From positions 1 to 64,000 of the forward strand of contig NZ_JOCF01000008.1 of the NCBI RefSeq assembly GCF_000720635.1: a stretch of DNA of 64,000 bases, read 5' to 3'. A program made the position numbers and the translations under genes. This DNA is from Streptomyces sp. NRRL WC-3742. Its GTDB lineage: Bacteria; Actinomycetota; Actinomycetes; Streptomycetales; Streptomycetaceae. Each line of letters begins with the position of its first letter. Within the stretch, counting starts at the first letter, position 1. This document shows positions 33,339 through 44,393 of this stretch, one piece after another. Below the pieces are notes generated by a model. That model saw only the letters and a list, made by a program, of their open reading frames with translations, searched no databases and was not told the origin of the DNA.

Positions 33339-34070
33339 ATGACGATCGACGACGCCGTACCCGCGCAGCCACGGGTCACGCTGCCGCCCTGCCCCAACTG
33401 CGGGCTCGCCGACGCCCTCCGGGGCGTGCCGGCCGTGCACCTCGCCGAGCACCGGACCGTCAGGGTCCGTGTGCGGGGCGAGAGGGGACGCCCGGATCAC
33501 ACCGAGACCCGGGAGGAACTCTCCGCGCTCGGGCGGGCGCTGGCGCCCAAGCCGCAGAGGCCGAGCATCCCCGTGACGCTGCTCGCGTTCGTGGGCGTCC
33601 CGGGCACGATCGCCGCGATCTTCACCCTCGTCCAGGGCACCATTGCGCGCAGCACGCCCGTCATGGAGAAGCCCGACCTGTCGCCGCCCGACTGGGTCAC
33701 GCACCCAGCCCCGGGCAACGGCCCGTTCTGGCCGCCGAGCTCCCACGAGCCGACGCCCCACGTGCCCGGGCCCGTCAGGTACGAGGAAGGCATCGTCCCG
33801 CTGTGGGCGTCGATCCTGTTCATCGTCGCGGCCGTCGCCCTGCTGGTGGCCGCGGGCGTGCTCCACCGCTCCCGGCAGCGCCGGCTGGCGGACGGGTGGC
33901 CCATGGCCGAACGGCTCTGGCGCCAGAGCTGGTACTGCGACCGGTGCGGCAGCGTGCACTTCGCGGCCTCGGCCGGGCAGGGCACGCAGGCGCTCAGCCT
34001 GCCCGAGTTCCGGCTGGCGGTGTGGTCGGCGGGCGGGTACGGCGACCTCGCGGGGCGCCACCAGGTCTAG
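33339..34070 (+). CDS. hypothetical membrane protein with two zinc-ribbon-like motifs
   Basis: A 243-aa protein of unknown function. CPNCG lies near residue 18 and CDRCG near residue 208, so it may have two zinc ribbons facing the same compartment. Hydrophobic helices are near residues 70-95 (PVTLLAFVGVPGTIAAIFTL) and 153-173 (LWASILFIVAAVALLVAAGV), with a Pro-rich loop between them. The ATG at 33339 follows GGGGGGA; longer frames begin with unlikely sequence. Ends 100 bp before a convergent gene, with a terminator between. Confidence 0.65.
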   Translation: MTIDDAVPAQPRVTLPPCPNCGLADALRGVPAVHLAEHRTVRVRVRGERGRPDHTETREELSALGRALAPKPQRPSIPVTLLAFVGVPGTIAAIFTLVQGTIARSTPVMEKPDLSPPDWVTHPAPGNGPFWPPSSHEPTPHVPGPVRYEEGIVPLWASILFIVAAVALLVAAGVLHRSRQRRLADGWPMAERLWRQSWYCDRCGSVHFAASAGQGTQALSLPEFRLAVWSAGGYGDLAGRHQV

Positions 34071-34123
34071 GGGGCCGGCGGGGTGGACCGCCGACAGTGA
34101 GTGTTGGGGCGCCGGTGCACACT

Positions 34124-34165
34124 GCGGTGGTCTTCGTGGTGGGTCGCGGCCGCGAAGACCACCGC
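34124..34165. terminator. bidirectional terminator hairpin
   Basis: Perfect 13-bp arms GCGGTGGTCTTCG (34124-34136) and complement (34153-34165), between two convergent genes. Confidence 0.75.
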
Positions 34166-34169
34166 GTGC

Positions 34170-35912
34170 TCAGGCGCTCCCGGCGACGATCGTCGCCGGG
34201 TCCTCCTCGGTGAGGCGGCGGAGGGCGGCTGCGGCCTGGGACTCGGGCGGGGTGCCGTCGTCCGGGAGCACCCAGCGGAGGCGGGCGGGATTCTCCTCCG
34301 GCAGCCGGTACTGCCAGATCGTCACCACGACGGTGTCGGGACGGCTGGGATTGACGCTGATCCAGCCCGGTTTGGCGTTCCAGCGTTTGAGCAGCTCGGG
34401 TTCCTGCGCCAGGCCCGTCCTGATCAGGTGGGCCATGGTGCGGGCCGGCCAGGACCAGGAGTCGTCCGTCTCCGCTCGGGTGATCTCGGCGTCGTACGCG
34501 GCGGCGTCGAAGCGGTGGGCGGGAAGTTCGGGTGCGGGTGTGCGGTAGCCGGGCAGCATGCTCGGGTATCGCCAGTTCTCCCACACCACCTCCGGCCCGT
34601 CGCGGCGGATGGTGACGTACAGCGCGCCGCAGCACTCCTCCGCGCAGTCGGCCACCGCGAGCTGCACCTCGCGCGGTTCGGCCGTTGCCCTCAACTGGCC
34701 GTCACTGAGCACGTGTTCGGGCCTGTTGGCGGCGCCGTGACCGAACACCTCCGGGACGACCGGGCGGCCGTCGACGAGGATGCGGGTCTCGACGCGCTGT
34801 CGGTCGGCGGGGTCACCGACCACCACCTCGATGCGCAACCCGCCGGGCGGGAGCGGGTGTTCGGGCAGCCGCCGCAGGGTGCGGCGCAGCCAGTCGGTGC
34901 GGTGCTGCTGGTCCGGCTCGCTCACCTCCGCCCAGCGGGGCTCGGCGAGGAGGTGGCGGAGGGTGTCCAGGAGTTCCGTGCGGCGGCCGGGTGGCCAGTC
35001 GAGCAGGACGGTGCTGCCGCTGCTCAGGTCCAGGGCGAGGGAGAGCAGGGTGGCGGCGTGGTCGAGGGTGGGTGGCAGTTCGTCGGCCCGGGTGACGACG
35101 CTCTCGTAGAGCCTGAGCGCGTCGCCGTAGGCGAGGAGGTCGCGCGCCGCATCCGGCGAGCGGCCCATCCGGGCGAGCAGCAGGCCCGCGCGGGCCAGGA
35201 GGCGGGTGTCGGCGGGCTGTTCGTCGAGCAGGTCCGCCAGCCTGGACGCGTCGGCGATGCGTCGGGCGACATCTCCGGACAGGAGTCGGCGCTCGGTGGG
35301 GAGCACAGGCAGTTCGGCGCGTACGGCGTCCCGGTCGTCCCGCCACAGGGCCTCGACGAGTGGACCCTGTTCGGGGCGGCTCGCGTTGACCGCCAGCCAG
35401 ACGACGGCGGAGCGCCGCCGGTCGAGGGTGTCGAGGGCGTGGACCGCCAGGATGTTGAAGTCCCGGTACAGGCCGAGGACCGACAGGTACGGGACGTCCT
35501 CGGGTTCGCCGAAGCGGGCGAGCAGGGCGAGGCCGACGGCGACGGCGGGGACCGATGTGCCGGTGCGGGTCAGCTGCCGTCCGAGGGCGCGGGCCGTGTC
35601 CTCCTGGTCCGCGGGCAACGGGAGGCGGTCGACGACGCGCGCGATCCGGTACTTGTGGAGCGCGCCGAGGCCGAGGCGCTCGAAACGGCGGGCCAGGGCC
35701 TCGGCCTCGGGCGGCAGCGGGGTGAGCGCTTCCTCGGCGAGGGTGTCGACCTCGCCCCAGGGAGGCGTCTCCTCGTCGGCGTCCGGTTCTGCGGGCAGGT
35801 GGTAGCCGCGTCGTGCCGGAACTTCGCCCGGGGAGGCGCGCAGCAGGTTCAGCGCGCGGTCGTGAAGGGTGAGCGGGGGCGTGAGCGCAGGGCGCTCTTC
35901 CTGGGCGCTCAC
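34170..35912 (-). CDS. large conserved hypothetical cytosolic protein
   Basis: A 580-aa protein with no signal peptide or membrane helix that I cannot assign to a family. The N-terminal two thirds (about 60-330) look all-helical and Leu/Ala/Arg-rich, like HEAT or TPR-type repeats (e.g. ADTRLLARAGLLLARMGRSP). The C-terminal third is mixed alpha/beta with a Cys cluster VADCAEECCGALYV and aromatic-rich segments (VVWENWRYPSMLPGY; WSWPARTMAHLIRTGLAQEP). It starts with GTG at 35912; the ribosome site is weak. It stands alone between terminators. Confidence 0.6.
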   Translation of the reverse strand: MSAQEERPALTPPLTLHDRALNLLRASPGEVPARRGYHLPAEPDADEETPPWGEVDTLAEEALTPLPPEAEALARRFERLGLGALHKYRIARVVDRLPLPADQEDTARALGRQLTRTGTSVPAVAVGLALLARFGEPEDVPYLSVLGLYRDFNILAVHALDTLDRRRSAVVWLAVNASRPEQGPLVEALWRDDRDAVRAELPVLPTERRLLSGDVARRIADASRLADLLDEQPADTRLLARAGLLLARMGRSPDAARDLLAYGDALRLYESVVTRADELPPTLDHAATLLSLALDLSSGSTVLLDWPPGRRTELLDTLRHLLAEPRWAEVSEPDQQHRTDWLRRTLRRLPEHPLPPGGLRIEVVVGDPADRQRVETRILVDGRPVVPEVFGHGAANRPEHVLSDGQLRATAEPREVQLAVADCAEECCGALYVTIRRDGPEVVWENWRYPSMLPGYRTPAPELPAHRFDAAAYDAEITRAETDDSWSWPARTMAHLIRTGLAQEPELLKRWNAKPGWISVNPSRPDTVVVTIWQYRLPEENPARLRWVLPDDGTPPESQAAAALRRLTEEDPATIVAGSA

Positions 35913-35991
35913 CAGGTCTGGGAGAACTCGTTTCCGTTGATCATGGGTGGCAGCCTGCCACAGTGATCGTCTTCTGTCGACCGGTTTTCCG

Positions 35992-36035
35992 GGCCGTCAA
36001 GCGGCCGTCAAGCGGCCGTCAGACGGCCGTCCAGC
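35992..36035. repeat. four 11-bp tandem repeats overlapping the apbE 3' end
   Basis: Units GGCCGTCAAGC (twice), GGCCGTCAGAC and GGCCGTCCAGC in 11-bp register. The apbE stop codon (36019-36021) lies inside the third unit. Confidence 0.75.
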
Positions 36036-36765
36036 GGGCCAGGCCCGGGGTGGCGAGGCTGCGTCCGTCGGGGAGGATGGCGAGGGCCTCGAGGTCGGGG
36101 TGGGCCTCGGCCCAGGCGAGGGCACGGTCGGGGCCCATCGCGAAGGCCGCGGTGGCGTAGGCGTCGGTGTCGGCGATCCCGCGGCCGACCAGGGTGAGGG
36201 AGGCCAGGGCGGTGGCCGGGCGGCCGGTGTGCGGGTCGTGGATGTGGGCGCCGCGTTCGGCGGTGCCGGAGGTGGCGACGGCCAGGTCGTGGCCGGTGAT
36301 CACGGTGGCCAGGACGCCGGGCTGCAGCGGCTCCGCAACGCCGATCCGCCAGGGGCCGCCGACGGTCTGCACGTCGCCGCCGCCGCTGACGCAGTGCTCG
36401 GTGGAGCCTGCGTCGCACAGGGCCCGGGAGGCTTCCTCGATGGCCCAGCCCTTGACCCAGCCGCACGGGTCGAGGCATCCGGCGGGGTGGTCGGTGAAGT
36501 AGCCGTCGGTCTCCTCCGCGATCCGGGCGCACTGGCGCAGCGCCTCGGCGATCTGCGGATCGCAGTCGGCGAGGGCGAGTTCGCCGCGTCCGAGGCGGCT
36601 GACGGGGCTGTTGGGCCGGTAGGGGGAGAACAGGGTGTCGAGCTCGTGCAGCCGGTCGGTGATGCGGCGCAGGGCTCCGAGCGCGGCGGGGGCCGGGTCG
36701 CGCACGGTGAAGGAGAAGACGGTGCCCATGACGTGCTCGGCGTGGCGCAGCGGGGGCGTGGTCAT
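36019..36765 (-). CDS. apbE: ApbE-type FAD:protein FMN transferase
   Basis: A 248-aa flavin transferase that attaches FMN covalently to Ser/Thr of a partner protein. Recognisable are the start HAEHVMGTVFSFTVRD, FSPYRPNSPVSRLGRGEL, DPCGWVKGWAIEEASRAL, CVSGGGDVQTVGGPWRIGV and the late TVIT/ATSGTAERGAHIHDPHTG motifs with ADTDAYATAAFAMG, all typical of ApbE. No lipoprotein signal is present, unlike Gram-negative ApbE. Its ATG overlaps the stop of the FMN-binding gene (ATGA at 36762-36765), so the two are translationally coupled; that neighbour is the obvious target. Confidence 0.92.
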   Translation of the reverse strand: MTTPPLRHAEHVMGTVFSFTVRDPAPAALGALRRITDRLHELDTLFSPYRPNSPVSRLGRGELALADCDPQIAEALRQCARIAEETDGYFTDHPAGCLDPCGWVKGWAIEEASRALCDAGSTEHCVSGGGDVQTVGGPWRIGVAEPLQPGVLATVITGHDLAVATSGTAERGAHIHDPHTGRPATALASLTLVGRGIADTDAYATAAFAMGPDRALAWAEAHPDLEALAILPDGRSLATPGLARWTAV

Positions 36766-37238
36766 CCGCGGGCCTTGTCGAGGGCGCTCTGGAGGGAGCG
36801 GGTGTAGCCGTCGCTGGTGTAGCTGGCGCCGGAGACGACGTCGATCTCGGCGCTCTGGGCGGTGATGGCCTCCTGGTTGAGCTGGGGCAGGGCGTAGGAG
36901 TTGATGGAGCGGTCGCGGCCGCTCTCGCTGGGGTAGCGCACGACGTCGATGCGGGTGATCCGGGTACCGGCGAGGGTGACCTTGACCTGGACGGGGCCGT
37001 AGCGGGTGTCGGCGGCGTCGCCGGTGACGGTGCGGGTGGTGGTGGTCGGGGAGGTCGTTGAGCCGGGAGCGGCCGGCGTGGCCGTTGAGCCCGGGCCGGC
37101 CGGGGTGGTGGGCTGCGGGCCGGCGTCGGAGCTGATCGGCCGGGTGGCGGCGCCGCCCGCGCCCGCGTGGGGCTTCAGCGACAGCAGCAGCACCACCCCG
37201 GCGGCGGTGGCCGCGGTGGTGACGACGACTCTGCGCAC
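36762..37238 (-). CDS. FMN-binding domain protein, ApbE substrate
   Basis: A 158-aa exported or membrane-tethered protein. It has a basic/hydrophobic N-terminal helix (RRVVVTTAATAAGVVLLLSL), a Pro/Thr/Gly-rich linker (about residues 30-70), then an FMN-binding domain (PF04205, about 78-157) with YGPVQVKVTLAGTRITRIDV. The flavinylation motif reads DVVSGASYTS; the usual acceptor is Thr in SGAT, here replaced by Ser. GGAGGA lies 7 bases before the GTG start. It is the middle gene of a three-gene redox unit and probably carries electrons from the upstream ferric-reductase-like protein to an extracytoplasmic acceptor. Confidence 0.9.
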   Translation of the reverse strand: MRRVVVTTAATAAGVVLLLSLKPHAGAGGAATRPISSDAGPQPTTPAGPGSTATPAAPGSTTSPTTTTRTVTGDAADTRYGPVQVKVTLAGTRITRIDVVRYPSESGRDRSINSYALPQLNQEAITAQSAEIDVVSGASYTSDGYTRSLQSALDKARG

Positions 37239-37291
37239 GTTCGTACTCCTCCAGGGGTGAACGGTCTCGGGGGCGGCGGGGGTTCGAAGGT

Positions 37292-38638
37292 TCAGAGGGC
37301 GAAGGACTCGTGGTGCAGCCGGGAGCGCGGCACGCCTGCCGCCCGCAGGGCGCGGACGGCGTCGGCCGACATCGCCTCCGGCCCGCACAGGTACACCTCG
37401 TGGTCGGCGAGGTCCGGCACCAGGCGGGCCAGGGCCGTACCCAGGTCCCCCACCTGCTCGCGGGAGCCGACCAGGTGGTGCACCCGGCCTCCCCGCCGCG
37501 CCGCCACGGCCGCCAACTCCTCCTCAAACAGCAGGTCTTGGGGGCGCCGGGACCGCTGGACGAGCGTGACCTCGCCGGGCAGGGTCTCGAACAGCGCCCG
37601 CAGCGGGGTGATCCCGACGCCCGCGCCGAGCAGCAGCACCTTGCCCCGGCGCTGCAGCCTGCCGGTGAACGCCCCGTACGGGCCCTCGGCGTGCACCCGG
37701 GTGCCGGGCCGCAGGCGGGCGACGGCGGCGCTGTGCCCGCCGAGGGCCTTGACGGTGAAGCGCAGGAACCTCGGGTGCGGCGGCGCGGAGAGCGAGTACG
37801 GGTTGGCGGCCCAGCGCAGGCCCGGCGCCTGGAACTGGAGGCGGAAGAACTGCCCGGCCTGGGCCCGCAGTTCGTCGAGGCGCTCGCCGGTCACGTACAC
37901 CGAGACCACGCCCGGCGCCTCCTCCCGCACCTCGGCGACGCGCAGCCGGTGGCGGCGGTCGCGCAGGGCGGGCGCGGCGAGCCGGAACCAGGCGATGAGC
38001 GCGGCGGTGCCGCCGTACAACAGGTACCAGAGCGCGAGGCCGGGGCCGTCGCCGAGGTCGGCGCCGGTGCTGAGCTGGTGGCCGAAGGCGAGGGCGACGG
38101 CCAGGTAGGTGGCCAGGTGGAGGTGGTACCAGGTCTCGTAGCCGAGGCGGCGGCGGGCGGCCCGGGCGGAGACGGCGCCGGTGCCGAGCAGGAGCAGGGT
38201 GCCGGCCGTGGCCTTGAGCATGTCGGAGAAGTGGAACACGATCTCCACGCCCTCGGCGAGGACTCCCCTGCCGTCGGTCAGCGCGTAGCCCCAGACGACC
38301 GTCAGCACGTGGGCCGTGACCAGGCCGACGAGCCAGCGACCGCCGAAGGCGTGCCAGCGGGCCAGGCGGTCGGCGCCGACCCCGCGCTCCAGCGGCGGGA
38401 GCCGGGCCATCAGGAGCAGCAGCACCGGCGCGGCGTACCCGGCGAGCAGGCCCGTGATCCGTCCCGCTCCGGTCAGCCACCCGGCGACTCCCGCGACGGC
38501 GACGGTGTCGCGCCACCACGGGAGGAGCACGGCGAGGGCCCCGGCCGCGATCGTGGCGAGCACGGCGGCGGGGAGCAGCCGCACGGACGGCGCCTTGCGG
38601 CCCGCGCCGGCGTGACGGGCCTGGGTGGCTGTGGCCAC
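37292..38638 (-). CDS. ferric reductase-like membrane flavoprotein
   Basis: A 448-aa protein that probably moves electrons from NAD(P)H across the membrane. The N-terminal part (about 1-215) has six hydrophobic segments of the ferric_reduct/FRE type with candidate heme His in WHAFGGRWLVGLVTAHVLT and TWYHLHLATYLAVALAFGH. The C-terminal half is a ferredoxin-reductase domain: FAD-binding segment (NPYSLSA), NAD site LLLGAGVGITPLRALFE, and CGPEAM. It starts with GTG at 38638. First gene of the operon with the FMN-binding and ApbE genes; divergent from an OmpR-type response regulator that likely controls it. Confidence 0.9.
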   Translation of the reverse strand: MATATQARHAGAGRKAPSVRLLPAAVLATIAAGALAVLLPWWRDTVAVAGVAGWLTGAGRITGLLAGYAAPVLLLLMARLPPLERGVGADRLARWHAFGGRWLVGLVTAHVLTVVWGYALTDGRGVLAEGVEIVFHFSDMLKATAGTLLLLGTGAVSARAARRRLGYETWYHLHLATYLAVALAFGHQLSTGADLGDGPGLALWYLLYGGTAALIAWFRLAAPALRDRRHRLRVAEVREEAPGVVSVYVTGERLDELRAQAGQFFRLQFQAPGLRWAANPYSLSAPPHPRFLRFTVKALGGHSAAVARLRPGTRVHAEGPYGAFTGRLQRRGKVLLLGAGVGITPLRALFETLPGEVTLVQRSRRPQDLLFEEELAAVAARRGGRVHHLVGSREQVGDLGTALARLVPDLADHEVYLCGPEAMSADAVRALRAAGVPRSRLHHESFAL

Positions 38639-38698
38639 GGGCGGGCCTCCCCTCGGTCGGGTTCTTGATCAGGTACTCGGTCAGCCTGGCACCGGAAG

Positions 38699-38720
38699 CT
38701 CTGAGTTCCCTCTGAGTCCG
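38699..38720. promoter_or_regulatory. candidate OmpR-type response-regulator site
   Basis: CTCTGAGTTCC is followed directly by CTCTGAGTCCG, a direct repeat with exactly 11-bp spacing. This is the geometry used by head-to-tail OmpR/PhoB dimers. It lies between the ferric-reductase operon and the divergent response regulator gene. Confidence 0.5.
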
Positions 38721-38855
38721 CTGGGGACGAAGGGGCATCTTCGCAGGTCAGGGCAGGTATCCCGGACCGGGCGGGGCCTTGTGGATCTCACCGCTTTCTC
38801 ATCGCGGGCTGGCAGAATCGGCGCCGCACCCGCCCCCTTCGCTCCCCGGAGTCCC

Positions 38856-39566
38856 ATGGACCACAGCCCCGACCGGCAGCCCTGGCGCATCCTGGTCGTC
38901 GACGACGAGCCGGACCTGGTCGAGGTGCTCTGCGCCGCCCTGCGCTACGAGGGCTGGCAGACCCGCGCGGCCCGCGACGGCGCGTCCGCCGTCGCCACGG
39001 CCGCCGAGTGGCACCCGCACGCGGTGGTGCTCGACATGATGCTTCCGGACCTGGACGGCATGGAGGTCCTGCGCCGCATCCACCTGCAGCGGCCCGAGGT
39101 CCGGGTGCTGTTCCTGACCGCGCGCGACGCCGTGGAGGACCGCATCGCGGGCCTGGCCGCCGGGGGCGACGACTACGTGACCAAGCCGTTCAGCCTCGCC
39201 GAGGTGACCGTACGGCTGCGCAGTCTCCTGCGCCGCACGCCCGGCGGTCCCGTGGCGCCTCCCGAGGGCGCGCTGGTGCTCGGCGACCTGGTGCTGGACG
39301 AACGCGCCCGCGAGGTCACCCGGGGCGGCGAGGTGGTCGAGCTCAGCCCGACCGAGTACGCGCTGCTGCTCCACCTCCTGCGGCATCCCCGGCAGGTGCT
39401 CAGCAAGGCGCAAATCCTCGACGCGGTGTGGTCGTACGACTTCGGCGGGCGGGCGCACGTGGTCGAGCTGTACATCAGCTACCTGCGCCGCAAGCTCGAC
39501 TCCGGCCGGCCGCCGATGATCCACACCGTGCGCGGCGCCGGGTACCTGATCAAGGCCGCGCCGTGA
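38856..39566 (+). CDS. OmpR-family response regulator
   Basis: A 236-aa regulator. The receiver domain (about 12-125) has acidic pocket VVDDEPD, phosphoacceptor Asp in VLDMMLPDLDG, Thr in LFLTARD and Lys in YVTKPFS. The C-terminal winged helix (about 142-233) has VVELSPTEYALLLHLLRHP and IHTVRGAGYLIK. GGAG lies 5 bases before the ATG. The downstream histidine kinase overlaps it (GTGA, 39563-39566). Likely targets are the divergent redox operon and itself. Confidence 0.92.
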   Translation: MDHSPDRQPWRILVVDDEPDLVEVLCAALRYEGWQTRAARDGASAVATAAEWHPHAVVLDMMLPDLDGMEVLRRIHLQRPEVRVLFLTARDAVEDRIAGLAAGGDDYVTKPFSLAEVTVRLRSLLRRTPGGPVAPPEGALVLGDLVLDERAREVTRGGEVVELSPTEYALLLHLLRHPRQVLSKAQILDAVWSYDFGGRAHVVELYISYLRRKLDSGRPPMIHTVRGAGYLIKAAP

Positions 39567-41041
39567 GGCGGCTCTCCCGGATGGCGCCCAGGACGCTGCG
39601 ATCCCGGCTGATCGCCGGGGTGCTGGCGCTGCTGGTGCTGACCTGCGGCGGCGTCAGCCTGGCGACCACCGAGCTGCTGCGGCACTTCCTGCTCGGGCAG
39701 CTGGACCAGCAGCTCGTCCAGGCCGGCGGCCGCTACGCCGCCAGCCTGGAGCACACGGGCGGCGGCGGCCCCGGCACGGACACCCGGGCCCAGGCGCCCG
39801 GCACCTTCGGCGCCCGCCTGCTCGACGGGAAGGTCACCGCCGCCGGCGTCGTGGACGGCGACGCGGACGACGCCGACGTGGCCTCCGGCAACCGGCCCGC
39901 CGACACCGACGACCTCGTCGCCCTCTCCGCCGCCGACCGCCGTCACCTCGCCGCCCTGCCCCCGGACGGCTCGGCGCACGGCGTCCGCCTGGCCTCCCTC
40001 GGCGGCTACCGCGTCCGCGCGGTGGCCGGGCGGGACGGCGACGTGCTGGTCACGGGCCTGCCGGCCGGCCCGGTGGACGCGATCGTGCACAAGCTGGTGA
40101 TGGTCGAGCTGCTGGTCTTCGGCGTGGCCCTCGCCGCCACCGGGATCGCCGGCGCGGTGTGGGTGCGGCTCTCGCTGCGCCCGCTGGAACGCGTCACGGG
40201 CACCGCCGAGCGGGTGAGCGCGCTCTCGCTCGCCAGCGGCGAGGTGGCGCTGTCGGACCGCGTCCCGGACGAGGACCCGCGCACCGAGATCGGGCGCGTC
40301 GGCTCGGCGTTCAACCGGATGCTCGGCCACGTCGAGGACGCCCTCGCCCGGCGCCACCGGGTCGAGGAGCGCCTGCGCGGCTTCGCCGCCGACGCCGGCC
40401 ACGAACTGCGTACCCCGCTCGCCACGGTGCGCGGGCACGCCGAACTCGCCCTGCGCCACCCCGGCCCGGTACCGCCGGAGGTACGGCGCTCCCTCGGCCG
40501 CATCGAGGCCGAGTCCCGCCGGATGGGCGCGATCGTCGAGGACCTGCTGCTCCTCGCCCGCCTCGACGCCGGACGCCCGCTCGCCGACGACGAGGTCGAC
40601 CTCACCAGGCTCGCCCTCGACGGCGCCGCCGACGCCCACGCCACCGCCCCCGGCCGGCACTGGCGCCTCGACCTGCCCGAACGACCCGTCCTCGTACGCG
40701 GCGACGCCGACCGCCTGCGCCAGGTGATCGCCAACCTCCTCGCCAACGCCGCCGCCCACACCCCCGACGGCACCGAGGTCACACTCCGCCTCGCCCCCAC
40801 CGCCGACGGCGTGGCCATGACCGTCACCGACACCGGACCGGGCATCGACCCGGCACTCGCCGCCCAGGTCTTCGAACGCTTCGTCCGCGGCGACCCCTCC
40901 CGCTCACGCACCACCGGCAGCACGGGCCTCGGACTCGCCATCGTCCGCGCGGTGACCGAGGCCCACGGCGGCACCGTGAGCGTCGAGAGCCACCCGGGGA
41001 GAACGGTCTTCACCGTGCTCCTGCCCGGCACCGCCCCCTGA
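39563..41041 (+). CDS. two-component sensor histidine kinase
   Basis: A 492-aa membrane sensor kinase. TM1 is near residues 14-36 (LIAGVLALLVLTCGGVSLAT), an extracellular region rich in Asp/Ala/Gly covers about 40-170, and TM2 is near 175-198. HAMP follows, then HisKA with DAGHELRTPLATVRGHAEL (phospho-His), and HATPase with N box NLLANAAAHTPDG, G1 DTGPGIDP and G2 GSTGLGLAIV. The GTG start overlaps the response regulator stop. The sensory domain is not of a family I recognise; given its neighbours the signal may concern redox state or the cell envelope. Confidence 0.92.
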   Translation: MRRLSRMAPRTLRSRLIAGVLALLVLTCGGVSLATTELLRHFLLGQLDQQLVQAGGRYAASLEHTGGGGPGTDTRAQAPGTFGARLLDGKVTAAGVVDGDADDADVASGNRPADTDDLVALSAADRRHLAALPPDGSAHGVRLASLGGYRVRAVAGRDGDVLVTGLPAGPVDAIVHKLVMVELLVFGVALAATGIAGAVWVRLSLRPLERVTGTAERVSALSLASGEVALSDRVPDEDPRTEIGRVGSAFNRMLGHVEDALARRHRVEERLRGFAADAGHELRTPLATVRGHAELALRHPGPVPPEVRRSLGRIEAESRRMGAIVEDLLLLARLDAGRPLADDEVDLTRLALDGAADAHATAPGRHWRLDLPERPVLVRGDADRLRQVIANLLANAAAHTPDGTEVTLRLAPTADGVAMTVTDTGPGIDPALAAQVFERFVRGDPSRSRTTGSTGLGLAIVRAVTEAHGGTVSVESHPGRTVFTVLLPGTAP

Positions 41042-41068
41042 GCGGGCGGGCTCGGACCGGTGCTTCGA

Positions 41069-42604
<1,536 letters not shown>

Positions 42605-42814
42605 CGCGATCCTCCCCCTGCTCGGCGCGGCCGCTCCCCTCCCCGGGGGCGTGTGTCGCGCGTCACGATCCGTTTCCCGCAGCGTACTGGGGAGATCACC
42701 CCGTCGCACGCCCCGACTCCGTACTGTCACCATGGCGCGATCGGCGCCGACGCCTGCGCCCACGTACGGCCCGGTGGCGGTTCACAAGGAGCTCTCCAAG
42801 AGCTGGCGGACTGA

Positions 42815-42830
42815 CTGAGCGCTTGCTTAG
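42815..42830. promoter_or_regulatory. possible TetR-type operator upstream of the oxidoreductase
   Basis: CTGAGC-GCTT-GCTTAG forms a 5-of-6 inverted repeat. The core AGCGCTTGCT recurs in Streptomyces TetR-type operators. A second perfect inverted repeat, AGCTCT-CCA-AGAGCT, lies at 42790-42804. No TetR gene is adjacent. Confidence 0.4.
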
Positions 42831-42871
42831 AATCGGCGCATCCGACCCTGCCGCGTGACCCAGGAGACGCC

Positions 42872-43891
<1,020 letters not shown>

Positions 43892-43892
43892 G

Positions 43893-44340
43893 GATCTCGG
43901 GCGAGGGCGGCGCGCAGGCGTTCGCCCTCGCGGATCGTCTCGCGCTCACCCTGATCGGCCACGGCCTGACCAACCGCACCGATCGGCCGCCGAAGTTGAA
44001 GGCTCCGCCCGACCCCGCTCTCATCGGCGATCACCTCCCCGCCCCGCTCGTACACGAGGATCAGCAGCTCGAACGGGTCCGGCAGGTCCGGGAGTTGCAC
44101 CGCTCCAGCCACTCCGCCAGGCTGCCTCGACCCATGCTCGCGGTGGCATCGATGTCGATCATCCCGGTTCCGTCGAGACTGAACCCACCGCCGTTCTCGA
44201 ACAGGGAGACGACGGGCTCGTACGGGTCGGGAAGCCGGGGCAGGGCTGTGCCGGATTCCTTGAGGGCGGCGAAGTGCAAGGCTCCCGCGCAGCACTTCTG
44301 GACAGCCGCGCTCTGCGGCGCGCAACTCCTCCCGACCCGT
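43893..44340 (-). pseudogene. fused, frameshifted remnant of further immunity-gene copies
   Basis: Downstream of the three intact paralogues, two C-terminal fragments of the same family are fused. The first (about 44340-44103) reads ALHFAALKESG, LPRLPDPYEPVVSLFENGGG and IDIDATASMGRGSLAEW. The second begins at 44100 in another frame with VQLPDLPDPFELLILVYERGG, EVIADES and, after one more shift, AFNFGGRSVR. The second piece is closest to the gene at 45503. No N-terminal parts are present. The structure looks like deletion/recombination between tandem copies followed by indels. Confidence 0.7.
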
Positions 44341-44393
44341 TCGATCAGCTCCGTCGGTGCCCGCCGACCGTCCGTCCGAGTTGTCCTTCCCTC

